From positions 1 to 64,000 of the forward strand of contig NZ_JAJFOW010000031.1 in assembly GCF_020731285.1 (NCBI RefSeq): a DNA stretch of 64,000 bases, read 5' to 3'. A model generated the notes under the pieces. It saw only the letters and a program-made list of their open reading frames with translations. It was not told the origin of the DNA and did no database searches. Shown in pieces: positions 7,557-16,510 of the stretch. The DNA comes from Cohnella baijiui (GTDB taxonomy: Bacteria > Bacillota > Bacilli > Paenibacillales > Paenibacillaceae). The position numbers were made by a program, and so were the translations under genes. Each line of letters begins with the position of its first letter. The first letter of the stretch is position 1.

Positions 7557-9827
7557 ATGGAAGGGGGAGAACGGGGCATGTTCAAACAGCTCGTCCTGAA
7601 AAATCCGTTTCAGCTGTTTTTGACGATCTTGTTGCCGTTTCTGATCAGCGCATTGGTTTTGCTGCTGGTTCAGTCCTCCTTATTGAATCGAAACTTTGAA
7701 GATTTTGCGCTTCAAATGATCTATAACCAACAAAAAACCGAGCTGCAGAATACGAGCCGGAACGTCCAGATCATGGCACAATCGGTCCGTTCGGTGGCGA
7801 TCTCCGCCTTTTTCGATGACATGATCAAAGATTTACTGTATTCGGATGTAGATGCGGTAAGTTACGTGAAATACCAGGTGAAGATGGAATCCTATAAAAA
7901 CATCTATCCGTTTCTGCAATCGATTTATATTTATAACGGCCGCAATATCTATACCGTGCCGAGCGAAGGCTTTGTTTATGACCGGGCAACTTTTGCGGAC
8001 AAAGGCCTGTTTCCGATCCTGGACGATATGAAAAACAACCGGTCGCACAGCATCGTCTTGCGCCAAATACCGAATGTGCTGTCCGGCATTTCAACCGGCG
8101 CGCGGCCTACGATCAACGTTTACTCGTACTTGTTTTTCGATTCGCAGCTGCGGGAAGGCAAAGTAAGCGAGGCCATCATTCTCAACATATCCGAGGATTG
8201 GGTCAAGCAAAGCATCAGCGCTGCCGACGGGCAGGACAACCGCATCTTCATCGTCGACGCCGGCGGCAGGCTCATGACCCGTGATCCATTCCATCCGCTG
8301 CTTAGCGATATGAACGGTTATGATTATATTCAAAAGATCAATGCCATGAAGGAACCGTCAGGCAGTCTTCGGATGAGTGCCGATGGGGTCGATTCTTTTA
8401 TCACGTACACGGACACGGGCGTTTTCGGGTGGAAGCTGGTCAGCGTTACGCCGTATACGAAGATTCTTCAGGAAATCGCGACCATGAAGAAAAAGACGTT
8501 ACTGCTCATGCTGATATTACTCGCCGTAAGCATGCTCATCATGTTCTATTTCTCGCGAAGGCTTTATTTGCCGGTCAAGCTCGTGATTCAGAACTATCGC
8601 AACCTGGAGTCCGAGAAGAAAAATGAGTTTTACAACCGAAAGCAGGCGTTTTTAAGGAAACTGGTACAGACCAATGATGTCGGTTCTGCCCATTCTCTTC
8701 CTAACGCTTTTCATAATTACCGTATTGCTTTTGAACCTTCAGATAACTTTCTGCTCCTTCTGCTCAAAATCGATCATTATTCCGTGTTTTGCTCCAGATA
8801 CAGCTCGAGAGACCGGGGCTTGCTGAAATTCGGCATCATGAACATCGTCTCTGAGCATCTCTCCGGCCTGCATAAGCATGAATGCGTCGAAGTGGATGAG
8901 GATCAGATTGTAGTCTTGGTGAACTGTAACTCTGCAGTAGAGACTTCGCTGCAGGAACAATTGATTGCGCTGGTATATGAAATCCAGAAGAATACGTCAA
9001 AATATCTGCAGTTGTCCGTTTCCGTTACGATTAGCGAGCCGTTCGAGTCGATCTCGAATTTGAATTTTCATTATTTGAAAACGCTTGATCTTTCTTATTA
9101 CCGCATCATTATGGGCCATCAGGCGGTCATCACGGAGAGCGGCGTCAGCAATCGGAACGAAGATTTCAAATATCCGCAGGATCAGGAGAAGGAGCTGACG
9201 GACGCGCTCATTCAAGGGCGCTTTTCGGAAGCGGACCGGCTGCTCATGGGCATGATCGGCCATGCGTCATCATTCAGCTATACGGTCCTCAACTCGGTGC
9301 TGATCCGATTGCTGCTGTCCATTCGTTACGCGATCGAAGTGCTGGAAACGAACCATTCGATCAAAGTGAATTTCAACTTCAATGCGTACTTGGCCAAGCT
9401 GCAGAAAATCGAGACGCTGGACAAGATCAAATCCGATTTTCGCGAGCTGTTCGAGCATTTGGAGAAAGAGCTTGAATCTAAAAAAGAGCATAAATATTTG
9501 GATTTGCTCGAAGACGTCAATCGGATGATTCAGAAAGACTTCGCCAGTCCGGCGTTGTCGCTGGATATGATCGCGACTGAAGTGGGTTTCTCCTCGGCCT
9601 ATTTGGGGAAATTGTTCAAGAGGCACCGCCTCATTTCGGTGAACGACTACATCAATCGGGTTCGTCTGACGCACGCGACCGAACGGATTGCGACGACCGA
9701 CGATACGATAACGGATATCATGCTGCAGTCGGGCTTCTCCAGCCGAAGCCACTTCTTCACCTTGTTCAAAAAGGAGCACGGGCTGACGCCCAGCCAATAC
9801 AGGAATCTGGTTAAAAAATCCGGTTAG
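7557..9827 (+). CDS. Membrane-bound AraC-family regulator with extracellular sensor (for transporter A)
   Basis: Protein of 756 residues. Both the ATG at 7557 and one at 7578 have usable ribosome sites, so the start is uncertain by 7 residues. A first TM helix at about 18-38 precedes an extracytoplasmic Cache-like sensor of about 270 residues. A second TM follows near residue 310-330 (TLLLMLILLAVSMLIMFYF), then a cytoplasmic linker and an AraC HTH pair in the last 100 residues (LSLDMIATEVGFSSAYLGKLFK ... ITDIMLQSGFSSRSHFFTLF). This layout matches YesN/YtdP-type regulators that directly sense sugars or their binding proteins. It is divergent from transporter operon A and very likely controls it. 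A terminator overlaps its stop codon. Confidence 0.88.
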   Translation: MEGGERGMFKQLVLKNPFQLFLTILLPFLISALVLLLVQSSLLNRNFEDFALQMIYNQQKTELQNTSRNVQIMAQSVRSVAISAFFDDMIKDLLYSDVDAVSYVKYQVKMESYKNIYPFLQSIYIYNGRNIYTVPSEGFVYDRATFADKGLFPILDDMKNNRSHSIVLRQIPNVLSGISTGARPTINVYSYLFFDSQLREGKVSEAIILNISEDWVKQSISAADGQDNRIFIVDAGGRLMTRDPFHPLLSDMNGYDYIQKINAMKEPSGSLRMSADGVDSFITYTDTGVFGWKLVSVTPYTKILQEIATMKKKTLLLMLILLAVSMLIMFYFSRRLYLPVKLVIQNYRNLESEKKNEFYNRKQAFLRKLVQTNDVGSAHSLPNAFHNYRIAFEPSDNFLLLLLKIDHYSVFCSRYSSRDRGLLKFGIMNIVSEHLSGLHKHECVEVDEDQIVVLVNCNSAVETSLQEQLIALVYEIQKNTSKYLQLSVSVTISEPFESISNLNFHYLKTLDLSYYRIIMGHQAVITESGVSNRNEDFKYPQDQEKELTDALIQGRFSEADRLLMGMIGHASSFSYTVLNSVLIRLLLSIRYAIEVLETNHSIKVNFNFNAYLAKLQKIETLDKIKSDFRELFEHLEKELESKKEHKYLDLLEDVNRMIQKDFASPALSLDMIATEVGFSSAYLGKLFKRHRLISVNDYINRVRLTHATERIATTDDTITDIMLQSGFSSRSHFFTLFKKEHGLTPSQYRNLVKKSG

Positions 9828-9853
9828 CGGCTTGAACGCCGCTCCGGATTTTT
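9815..9853 (+). terminator. Terminator overlapping the stop codon of the regulator gene
   Basis: AAAATCCGG-tt-AGCGGC pairs with GCCGCT-CCGGATTTTT. The stem begins inside the last codons and ends in a T-tract, giving a strong intrinsic terminator. The rest of 9854-10262 holds only the regulatory motif at 10114 and no gene. Confidence 0.8.
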
Positions 9854-10113
9854 CTTTTTGCCGGGATGTCAAACGGAAGATTCGCAGATTCAGAACCATG
9901 ATTCAATATAAGAACTTAAACGGTTTGGCGTGAAATGCGATTTGATTTCAATCGAGAACGCAATCCGGAAATGAGAAATTGCAATCGGGAGGAGGGGTGC
10001 TACGATGAGTGCGACGCGATGAGAGACAAGAGAGGAGAGGGTGCCGTCGGTTGAATCTCGCTAGATGATTGCGATCGTTAGCCTGCATGCGCAGCACAAG
10101 TATGGATTTTAAA

Positions 10114-10129
10114 GAAATGTGTGTTTTTT
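10114..10129 (+). promoter_or_regulatory. Shared 16-bp operator-like motif, copy 1
   Basis: GAAATGTGTGTTTTTT, the most divergent of five copies of a motif with consensus GAAAAGTRYATTTTTT. It lies 133 bp upstream of the SDR start at 10263 with the T-run pointing to the gene, as at the other sites (20796, 23247, 27365, 51816). A possible -10 (TATAGT) sits near 10200, so the motif would be an upstream activator site. Confidence 0.5.
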
Positions 10130-10262
10130 GGTGAAAGAAATGGCGGCTTTTCAAAGGCAACGTCAGTTTTATTGGATTCCGGCATCCATCGGACTTTGTA
10201 TAGTGTAAAGAGAAGGATGAATGGTACGTACATCAATACGTGCTCAGAAGGAGAAGGTGCAA

Positions 10263-11027
10263 TTGGCTCAGTTTCGGAATCAAGTGGCCATCGTGACGGG
10301 TTCCGGCAGCGGAATCGGCAAAGCGGTCGCCGAGACTTTGGCGAAGGAAGGCGCGCGCGTCGTCGTTTGCGGCCGGGATGCGGAGAAGGGACGATGCGTC
10401 GTCCAAGGAATCGATAGGGATGGCGGCACGGCGATCTACGTGCAAGTCGATCAGCTCCATCCCACTGCGCCGGAAATGCTCGTCGAGCAAGCCGTGAAAG
10501 CATGGGGAAGAATCGATATGGTCATTAACAACGCTGCCCTCGTGTGCAACAAGCCGATCGAAGCGGTCACGCATGAGGATTGGGACAGGCTGTTTGCCGT
10601 CAACGTGAAGTCGGGTTTTTTCCTCGTTCAGAAGGCGCTGCCGTATTTGAAAGAGACGCGCGGCTCGATCGTGAACGTCAGCTCGTTCAACAGCCAGAAG
10701 AACATCGCGGGCAACTTCGTTTACGACTCTCTAAAGGCGGCGTTGAACCATCTGACGACGGGACTGGCGCTCGATTTGAAGGAGACCGGCATTCGCTGCA
10801 ACGCCTTGCTGCCGGCTGGCATCGCGACGCCGCTGCTGAATGACTGGTTTAAGCAGTTGATCAAGGATCCTGCCGAGGCCGAACGGGTTGCCGAATCCGA
10901 GAAGCTGAGATCGGACGTGGGGTCGCCCCAGCAGGTGGCGGATGCCGTTTCGTTCTTGTGCAGCTCCCGGGCGTCGTGGATCAATGGCGCGCTGATCCCC
11001 TTGCACGGCGGTTATCAGCTTGGCTGA
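10263..11027 (+). CDS. SDR-family oxidoreductase, first gene of the fucose-type operon
   Basis: Protein of 254 residues if it starts at the TTG at 10263, which has AAGGAG 9 nt upstream. An ATG at 10221 would give 268 residues but its AGAAGGA lies only 3 nt away. It is a classical short-chain dehydrogenase: the nucleotide-binding TGSGSGIG is near residue 12, NNAAL near 90, the catalytic Ser is in VNVSSFN, and Tyr/Lys are in YDSLK. It ends HGGYQLG. It heads a run of same-strand genes that together look like a non-phosphorylating deoxyhexose (L-fucose-type) oxidation pathway. Likely roles are L-fucose dehydrogenase or 2-keto-3-deoxy-L-fuconate dehydrogenase; the sequence alone does not decide. 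Confidence 0.82.
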   Translation: MAQFRNQVAIVTGSGSGIGKAVAETLAKEGARVVVCGRDAEKGRCVVQGIDRDGGTAIYVQVDQLHPTAPEMLVEQAVKAWGRIDMVINNAALVCNKPIEAVTHEDWDRLFAVNVKSGFFLVQKALPYLKETRGSIVNVSSFNSQKNIAGNFVYDSLKAALNHLTTGLALDLKETGIRCNALLPAGIATPLLNDWFKQLIKDPAEAERVAESEKLRSDVGSPQQVADAVSFLCSSRASWINGALIPLHGGYQLG

Positions 11028-11081
11028 TCCGGCTTCTATGAATGCCGTTATTTGCTTGGAATAAGGGAAGGAGAACTGTCC

Positions 11082-13010
11082 ATGACTTCATCTCATCGAC
11101 CGCCCGCCCATGTCCGAGCCTCGGAGCGGGTCGCGCCCCCGCAGTGGGCACTGCAGGAGCAGCTGCTATTCGAAACGTTGAACAAAGCGGCCAAAGAATT
11201 CGTCGAGCGCTATACGCATCCCGACGGCACGCTGATTTGGTTCGAGCATTGGCCGGGCATGGACGGCTCGGACGATCCCTATGAAGGGTTTATGAATTTG
11301 GCGCTCCTCTATGTGCTGGGGGGGAACAGCGAGCTGCATGAGGTATCCCGCAAAATATGGGAGGGTATCACGTGGCAGTGGACGGAATACGGTCAAATCC
11401 ACCGCGAATTCGACGCTTATTATGACTGGATGCATCATGGCGAAGGGTATTTGTATTTGTATTTCCTGGGATTGGCTGGACCCTCCATGTTGAAAGATCG
11501 CCAGCGCGCAATGAATTTTGCCGCGATGTATACGGGCGACGATCCGGAAGCGGAAAACTACGATAAGCGATTGAAGCTGATTCGATCTCCGCTGAACGGG
11601 AGCCGCGGACCCAGATTCGAGGTGAACGAGGAGGACTGGAGCACGCACCGGGGGATCCTGGACGATTACCTGGCTCCTTACGAAGACGTTCCCGGCGTCG
11701 ATTTCGAGAGCGGCAAGTGCGCCTGGTCCAATGACGAAGTGTACAAGCACTTAATCGGGATGATGAACGAACGGATGAATCGCGGCGACGTGCCGCTGAA
11801 TCTGAATGCGACCGGCTTGGTGACCCATGCGTTTCTTCATTCCCAGGACGAGAACTTGAGGAAATGGGTCACCGAATATGTAGAGGCATGGAAGGAACGG
11901 ACGCGGTTAAACGGCGGCATCATTCCCGACAATATCGGGCTTTCCGGGCAGATCGGGGAATACAACGGCGGCAAATGGTGGGGCGGCTATTACGGGTGGC
12001 GTTGGCCGCACGGTTTCATGACGGTCATCGAACCGCTGACGAACGCTTGCATGAATACGGTACTGCTTACCGGGGACATGAATGGGCTGGAGCTGGCCCG
12101 AGAGCAGCTGGACCGCAACTGGGAGCTGCGCCAGGAGCAAGACGGCAAATGGGTCGTTCCGTACAAGCGCTTCGACAGCGGCTGGACGGATTACCGGGAG
12201 GCGCTGCCGAAATATCCGATCTATTTGTGGACGGCGTCGATGGCGGAGGACGACTTGGAACGCATCGAACGCATTCCGAAAGACCATGACTGGAACGAGG
12301 TCATCGTGCCTGCTTTCTCCGGTAAAGACCCGAAGACCGGCCGGGAAACGAAGCATTACATCGGCAATACGCAGCCTTGGTATCAGTATATCCGCGGGCT
12401 TAATCCGGATTATCCGGAGCGGATTCTGAGCGCCAACTATAAAATGATCGGCAATCAGCTTGCCAAGATGCGCGGCCCGGAAGGCGATCCGCGCAGTTGG
12501 ACCGAGCATTACAACGAAGGTATTTATTCCGCCATTCACATATGGCAAGAAATGTGCCCGCTCTATTTCGAAGGGCTCGTGCAATTGACGCTCGGCGGGC
12601 CGATGCACATCTCGCACGGCGGTTTACAGCATGGCCGCGTACGCTATTTCGACGCTGCCGAGAAGCGTCCGGGACTGCCTTCGGGAGTATCCGCCTTGGT
12701 CGAGAAGCTGACGACGGATTCGGCTACGGTACATTTGGTCAACACAAGCTTATTCGACGATCGGGCGTTGATCGTGCAGGCCGGCGTATTTGGCGAACAT
12801 CGCTTCCGGCAGGGAGAGATTATCGATGCCTCCGGCGAGGTGACCGGTACGATCGGGATCGAGGGGAAATGGCTTCAAGTATCGCTGCCGGCAGGAACGG
12901 GCATTCGCTTGCGGCTTTCCATGGAGAGGTACGTCCATACTCCGACGTACGATATGCCTTGGCCAAACGATGATGAGACTAGCGTCATCCGGGGACGGAG
13001 CGATTCATAA
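11082..13010 (+). CDS. Uncharacterised 642-residue protein, probably helical-toroid type
   Basis: Starts at 11082 behind GGGAAGGAG. It has no signal peptide or membrane segment, so it should be cytoplasmic. The first 500 residues are rich in Trp, Tyr, Asp and Glu, with motifs such as TLIWFEHWPGMDG, YYDWMHHGEGYLYLYFLG, GGKWWGGYYGWRWPHGF and SWTEHYNEGIYSAIHIW. A beta-rich tail (about 560-640) follows. The spacing of aromatic/acidic helices suggests an (alpha/alpha) toroid of the kind used by glycosidases and lyases, but I do not recognise a catalytic signature. It sits between two SDR genes in the fucose-type operon, where a dehydratase would otherwise be expected. The function is unknown. Confidence 0.7.
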   Translation: MTSSHRPPAHVRASERVAPPQWALQEQLLFETLNKAAKEFVERYTHPDGTLIWFEHWPGMDGSDDPYEGFMNLALLYVLGGNSELHEVSRKIWEGITWQWTEYGQIHREFDAYYDWMHHGEGYLYLYFLGLAGPSMLKDRQRAMNFAAMYTGDDPEAENYDKRLKLIRSPLNGSRGPRFEVNEEDWSTHRGILDDYLAPYEDVPGVDFESGKCAWSNDEVYKHLIGMMNERMNRGDVPLNLNATGLVTHAFLHSQDENLRKWVTEYVEAWKERTRLNGGIIPDNIGLSGQIGEYNGGKWWGGYYGWRWPHGFMTVIEPLTNACMNTVLLTGDMNGLELAREQLDRNWELRQEQDGKWVVPYKRFDSGWTDYREALPKYPIYLWTASMAEDDLERIERIPKDHDWNEVIVPAFSGKDPKTGRETKHYIGNTQPWYQYIRGLNPDYPERILSANYKMIGNQLAKMRGPEGDPRSWTEHYNEGIYSAIHIWQEMCPLYFEGLVQLTLGGPMHISHGGLQHGRVRYFDAAEKRPGLPSGVSALVEKLTTDSATVHLVNTSLFDDRALIVQAGVFGEHRFRQGEIIDASGEVTGTIGIEGKWLQVSLPAGTGIRLRLSMERYVHTPTYDMPWPNDDETSVIRGRSDS

Positions 13011-13034
13011 TATACGTGACAGAGGAGTGGGCGT

Positions 13035-13808
13035 ATGCGATTGCACGATAAAGTAACGCTGATTACCGGCGCGGGTTCCGGCATCGGAAAAAGCACGGCG
13101 CTGCTGTTCGCGCAAGAAGGAGCGGCCGTGATCGTCAACGATCTGGACGAGGCCAAAGGCCGGGAAACGGTAAGCGAAATCCAGGAAAGGGGCGGCGAAG
13201 CGCTGTTCATCCAGGCGGACGTCACCCAGCCGGAGTCGGTCAAGGCGATGGCGGAAAACGCGATTTCCGCATATGGCCGCATCGACGTGCTGTTCAACAA
13301 CGCGGGCATCAGCGGCGTCGGCGCGCTGCACGAGATCGAGCCGGAAGCCTGGGATAGGATCATGAGCATCAATGTTAAAGGGGTATATTTGCCTTCGAAA
13401 TATGTGGTGCCTTCCATGATGGAGCGCAAGTCGGGCTCGATTATCAATATGTCGTCTTGCGTTGCCGAAATCGGGCTCGCCCGCAGAGTTTCCTATGCCG
13501 CAACGAAAGGCGCGGTGCTCGCCTTGACCAAGTCGATGCAGGTCGATTATGCGGCCTACAATATCCGGGTCAATGCGCTGCTGCCGGGGACGATCTTTAC
13601 GCCGTTCGTGGAGAACTTTTTGAAAACCTCGTATACCGACCCGGAAGCCGTGATCGAATCCTTGAAACAACGCCAGCTCAGCGGAAAGCTTGGCAAACCC
13701 GAGGATGTCGCGGGTGCGGCCTTGTTCCTTGCTTCGGATGAATCCAGGTTCATGATGGGTTCTCCGCTGTACATCGACGGCGGCGTCGTATTCGGAAAAA
13801 ACGCCTGA
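13035..13808 (+). CDS. SDR-family oxidoreductase
   Basis: Protein of 257 residues, 24 bp after the unknown gene. It is a classical SDR with TGAGSGIG (residues about 12-19), DLD as a candidate NAD-preferring acidic patch after beta-2, NNAGI, a Ser in NMSSC, and YAATK as the Tyr/Lys pair. The C-terminal LGKPEDVAGAALFLASDES is typical of the 3-oxoacyl reductase/sugar dehydrogenase branch. In known L-fucose clusters a protein of this type oxidises 2-keto-3-deoxy-L-fuconate, whose product is the substrate of the FAH-type hydrolase encoded, in broken form, next door. That assignment is inferred from context. Confidence 0.85.
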   Translation: MRLHDKVTLITGAGSGIGKSTALLFAQEGAAVIVNDLDEAKGRETVSEIQERGGEALFIQADVTQPESVKAMAENAISAYGRIDVLFNNAGISGVGALHEIEPEAWDRIMSINVKGVYLPSKYVVPSMMERKSGSIINMSSCVAEIGLARRVSYAATKGAVLALTKSMQVDYAAYNIRVNALLPGTIFTPFVENFLKTSYTDPEAVIESLKQRQLSGKLGKPEDVAGAALFLASDESRFMMGSPLYIDGGVVFGKNA

Positions 13809-13837
13809 ATTAGATAGACGGGAGTGAGCGTGGAAGA

Positions 13838-14364
13838 ATGAATCTTGTAACCTTTCAAGATAACGGCCAGTTGAAGCTGGGGATTAAAAGGGATCGGGGC
13901 ATCCTGGACGTCGCAGCGGCGCAGGCAGGTACGGCTTCGCTGCCGGGAGAAACGTTGCCATTGACGGTGCGTCATCGAAGGAGGAAAGGACGCTGTAGCT
14001 GCGCTGCAGCGGCTGGCGGACCGTGTGCTTGCGGATCCTGCGTCGGTTCAGGCTATATGAAGGATGATTCCGCAATTCAATATGCGCCATGCGTCACAAA
14101 TCCGAGCAAAATCATTTGCGTGGGGCTCAATTACCGCAAACACGCGGAGGAAACTGCGTACGCATCAATGGCTGCTCGGCAAAACCTGCGACGGCTTTAG
14201 CCCGCTCGGCCTTATCTGGTTACGGCGGACGAAGTCGGCGACTCGAATCAGCTGGACATTCGCTGTATCGTGAACGGCGAGGTTCGGCAGCAGTCCCACA
14301 CGTCGGATATGAAATCGAAAAGCTGGGCGCGTTGACAAATCGCATGGTGAGCGAGCAGCTGTAG
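13838..14364 (+). pseudogene. Degraded FAH-family (diketo-deoxy-fuconate hydrolase-like) gene
   Basis: Pieces of one fumarylacetoacetate hydrolase-family protein appear in order but in different frames. They are an N-terminal MNLVTFQDNGQLKLGI section, an ALQRLADRVL helix (frame shifted near 13970), KIICVGLNYRKHAEET (shifted back near 14058), then, after an internal deletion near 14155, QWLLGKTCDGFSPLG. Next come VTADEVGDSNQLDI in another frame, and after a second deletion the C-terminal EIEKLGALTNRMVSEQL. An intact member is about 280-300 residues; here only about 175 codons remain. The metal-binding centre lies in the deleted part, so no activity is expected. Its neighbours in the operon are intact. 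Confidence 0.88.
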
Positions 14365-14375
14365 GGAGCGGGGAT

Positions 14376-14693
14376 ATGTCGGCAAATAAGATGACGCAAG
14401 TGAAGGTGGCGTTTCTGCACCCGGATCAAGTCGAACGGTACGAACAGCTTCATCGCGATATTCCCGCGGGGAACGAGAAGCATATGCGGGAAGCGGGAAT
14501 CGTGAGTTTGCGGATTTACCGCGAGGGGCTGACTCTGTTTATGATCGTCGAGTCCGATCCGTCATTGGCGCTTTCCGATCGGCTCGTGGATGAACGTTTG
14601 GAAGAAGAGTGGCATCGGCTTACGGGCGAGTGCTTCTCGAAGATATGGCAGGATGCATCCGAGATTTACCGGCTTCATCGGAATGACGGCTAA
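14376..14693 (+). CDS. Sugar mutarotase, RhaM/DUF718 type (L-rhamnose/L-fucose mutarotase)
   Basis: Protein of 105 residues, the normal length of this family. It begins with a ferredoxin-like strand VKVAFLHPDQVERYEQLHRDI, where the His and Tyr correspond to the active-site residues of rhamnose mutarotase. It continues NEKHMREAGIVSLRIYREG, LFMIVES and a C-terminal Trp/Ile-rich segment (RLEEEWHRL ... SKIWQDASEIYRL). It interconverts the anomers of a deoxyhexose before oxidation. Ribosome site GGGAGCGGGG precedes the ATG, and the gene follows the FAH remnant by 11 bp. Position in the operon favours L-fucose over L-rhamnose as substrate, but this is inference. Confidence 0.8.
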   Translation: MSANKMTQVKVAFLHPDQVERYEQLHRDIPAGNEKHMREAGIVSLRIYREGLTLFMIVESDPSLALSDRLVDERLEEEWHRLTGECFSKIWQDASEIYRLHRNDG

Positions 14694-14709
14694 GGATGGA
14701 GGCAAGCCG

Positions 14710-15555
14710 ATGATCATTGATGCCCATCAGCACGTATGGAATCTGGAAACATGCAGTTACCCTTGGCTCGTTCCCGATCTTGGACCGATATACCGCACTT
14801 TCGAAGCCCCCGAGCTGGAGCCGGTTCTGAAAAAGCTCGGGGTGGACAAGACCGTTCTGATTCAAGCGATGGATTCTTACGAGGACACGGACTATATGCT
14901 GGAGACGGCTGTCTGTTGTTCCTGGATTGGCGGGGTCGTCGGCTGGGTTCCGTTGGACCGCCCGGAAGAGGCAGCGCTTCGTCTGGAGCGGTATCGCCGC
15001 AATCCCAATTTCAAAGGAGTCCGACATCTGATTCACGGGGAGCAAGATCCGGATTGGCTGCTGCGCGGCGAAGTGCTCGAAGGGCTTAAGCTGCTCGAGC
15101 AGAGCGGACTCCCCTATGATATCGTCGCCGTCTTTCCGCATCATCTCAAGCATATTCCGAAATTGTCGGAGAAGCTCCCTCATCTTCGCATGGTGATCGA
15201 TCATCTGGCCAAACCGCCGTTCCAAGCAGACGGGTGGGAAGAATGGGCCCGGCAGCTGAAGCAGACGTCGGAAAATCCGAACGTATTCGCCAAACTGTCC
15301 GGTTTGAATACGGCCTTCGGCGACGGATGGTCGGCGGAATCGCTGCGGCCATGTTTCGAGTATGCCATGGATGTATTCGGAGCGGAGAGACTGATGTACG
15401 GAAGCGATTGGCCGGTTGCGATTTTGAACGGCAGTTATGAAGAAGTGTGGGAACAAACGCACCTCGCGCTGTCGGGATTTTCCGCCAAGGAGAAGGACGC
15501 CGTCTTCGGAGGTACGGCGGCTCGATTTTATCGGATTGCGGAGGATGCGGAATAA
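14710..15555 (+). CDS. Amidohydrolase-family lactonase (L-fuconolactonase-like, COG3618)
   Basis: Protein of 281 residues, starting at 14710 with GGAGG 7 nt upstream. The N-terminal MIIDAHQHVWN carries the HxH metal motif (His6, His8) of the amidohydrolase TIM barrel. FKGVRHLIHGEQDPDWL and MVIDHLAKPPF are hallmark segments of the fuconolactonase/2-pyrone-dicarboxylate lactonase branch, and MYGSDWPV supplies the catalytic Asp. In the oxidative L-fucose pathway it opens L-fuconolactone to L-fuconate. It lies between the mutarotase and the aldo-keto reductase, exactly the expected neighbours. Confidence 0.87.
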   Translation: MIIDAHQHVWNLETCSYPWLVPDLGPIYRTFEAPELEPVLKKLGVDKTVLIQAMDSYEDTDYMLETAVCCSWIGGVVGWVPLDRPEEAALRLERYRRNPNFKGVRHLIHGEQDPDWLLRGEVLEGLKLLEQSGLPYDIVAVFPHHLKHIPKLSEKLPHLRMVIDHLAKPPFQADGWEEWARQLKQTSENPNVFAKLSGLNTAFGDGWSAESLRPCFEYAMDVFGAERLMYGSDWPVAILNGSYEEVWEQTHLALSGFSAKEKDAVFGGTAARFYRIAEDAE

Positions 15556-15610
15556 AGGGCAAAACATGACTCGGTCGTGACAGAGGATATTTCTAGAAGA
15601 GGCGAAAAAC

Positions 15611-16510
15611 ATGGAGTATACGGTATTTGGCCATACAGGGCTGAGAGTGTCCAAGCTTGGCCTGGGCGGAGCGCCGCTAGCCGGCGATTTCGGCAAGACG
15701 GATGAAGACGAAGTGCAGCGGTTAATTCATGAGGCTCTCGAATCCGGCATCAATTTCATTGACACGGCTCCCTTGTACGGGCGCGGCGAATCGGAGCGCC
15801 GTATCGGCAAAGCGTTGATCGGCCGCAGAGACCGTGTCGTATTGGCATCCAAAGCGGTCAGGTCGGACTTGACGTACGATTACAGCAGCACCATTCGTTC
15901 GGTGGAAGACAGCCTGCAGCGGCTGCAGACGGATTGGATCGATCTTTTGCAAATTCACGATGTGGAATCCCAGCCCTATGAGCTGATTATAAACGAGACC
16001 CTACCGGCACTGGAGAAGCTGCGGCGGGAAGGCAAAATCCGTTTTATCGGCGTGACGACGCGGAAATTGCCTTTGCTTATGAAATATATGGAGACCGGAA
16101 GATTCGACGCGATTCAATTTTACGCGCGGTATATGCTCCTTGATCATACGGCCAAGGATGAGGTGATGCCGCTTGCCAAGAAGATGGGTCTAGGCGTCTT
16201 GAACGGCAGCGTGCTCGGCATGGGCATTCTTGCGGATGCGCCTGCTCATTTTCTGGACGGAGAAACGTTGGCAAAATCTAAAGACCGGCTGGAGCAAATT
16301 CATTTTCTGCGCAAATCGGAGCCTAAAGGATTGATCGAGCCCGGCATGCGCTTCAGCTTGAGTCATCCGGATATTCATGTGACGCTGACGGGGACCGCTT
16401 CCATCGCTTCGCTTCGCAAGAATCTGACCTTCTGTGACGGACAAGGCCTGCAGCCGGATGAGCTGGACCAAGTATATCGCCTCTTTCAGGGGCAGTCTTT
16501 ATTGGATTAG
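15611..16510 (+). CDS. Aldo/keto reductase (L-fucose/L-galactose dehydrogenase-like)
   Basis: Protein of 299 residues. The AKR barrel shows GLGGAPL, the catalytic Asp/Tyr in FIDTAPLYGRGESERRIG, the Lys in VLASKAV, and DLLQIHDVE carrying the active-site His. It belongs to the branch containing D-threo-aldose/L-fucose dehydrogenases and L-galactose dehydrogenases. It would oxidise L-fucose to the lactone that the upstream enzyme opens. Last intact gene of the operon, 55 bp after the lactonase gene. Its final 12 bp overlap the antisense end of a cupin remnant. Confidence 0.85.
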   Translation: MEYTVFGHTGLRVSKLGLGGAPLAGDFGKTDEDEVQRLIHEALESGINFIDTAPLYGRGESERRIGKALIGRRDRVVLASKAVRSDLTYDYSSTIRSVEDSLQRLQTDWIDLLQIHDVESQPYELIINETLPALEKLRREGKIRFIGVTTRKLPLLMKYMETGRFDAIQFYARYMLLDHTAKDEVMPLAKKMGLGVLNGSVLGMGILADAPAHFLDGETLAKSKDRLEQIHFLRKSEPKGLIEPGMRFSLSHPDIHVTLTGTASIASLRKNLTFCDGQGLQPDELDQVYRLFQGQSLLD

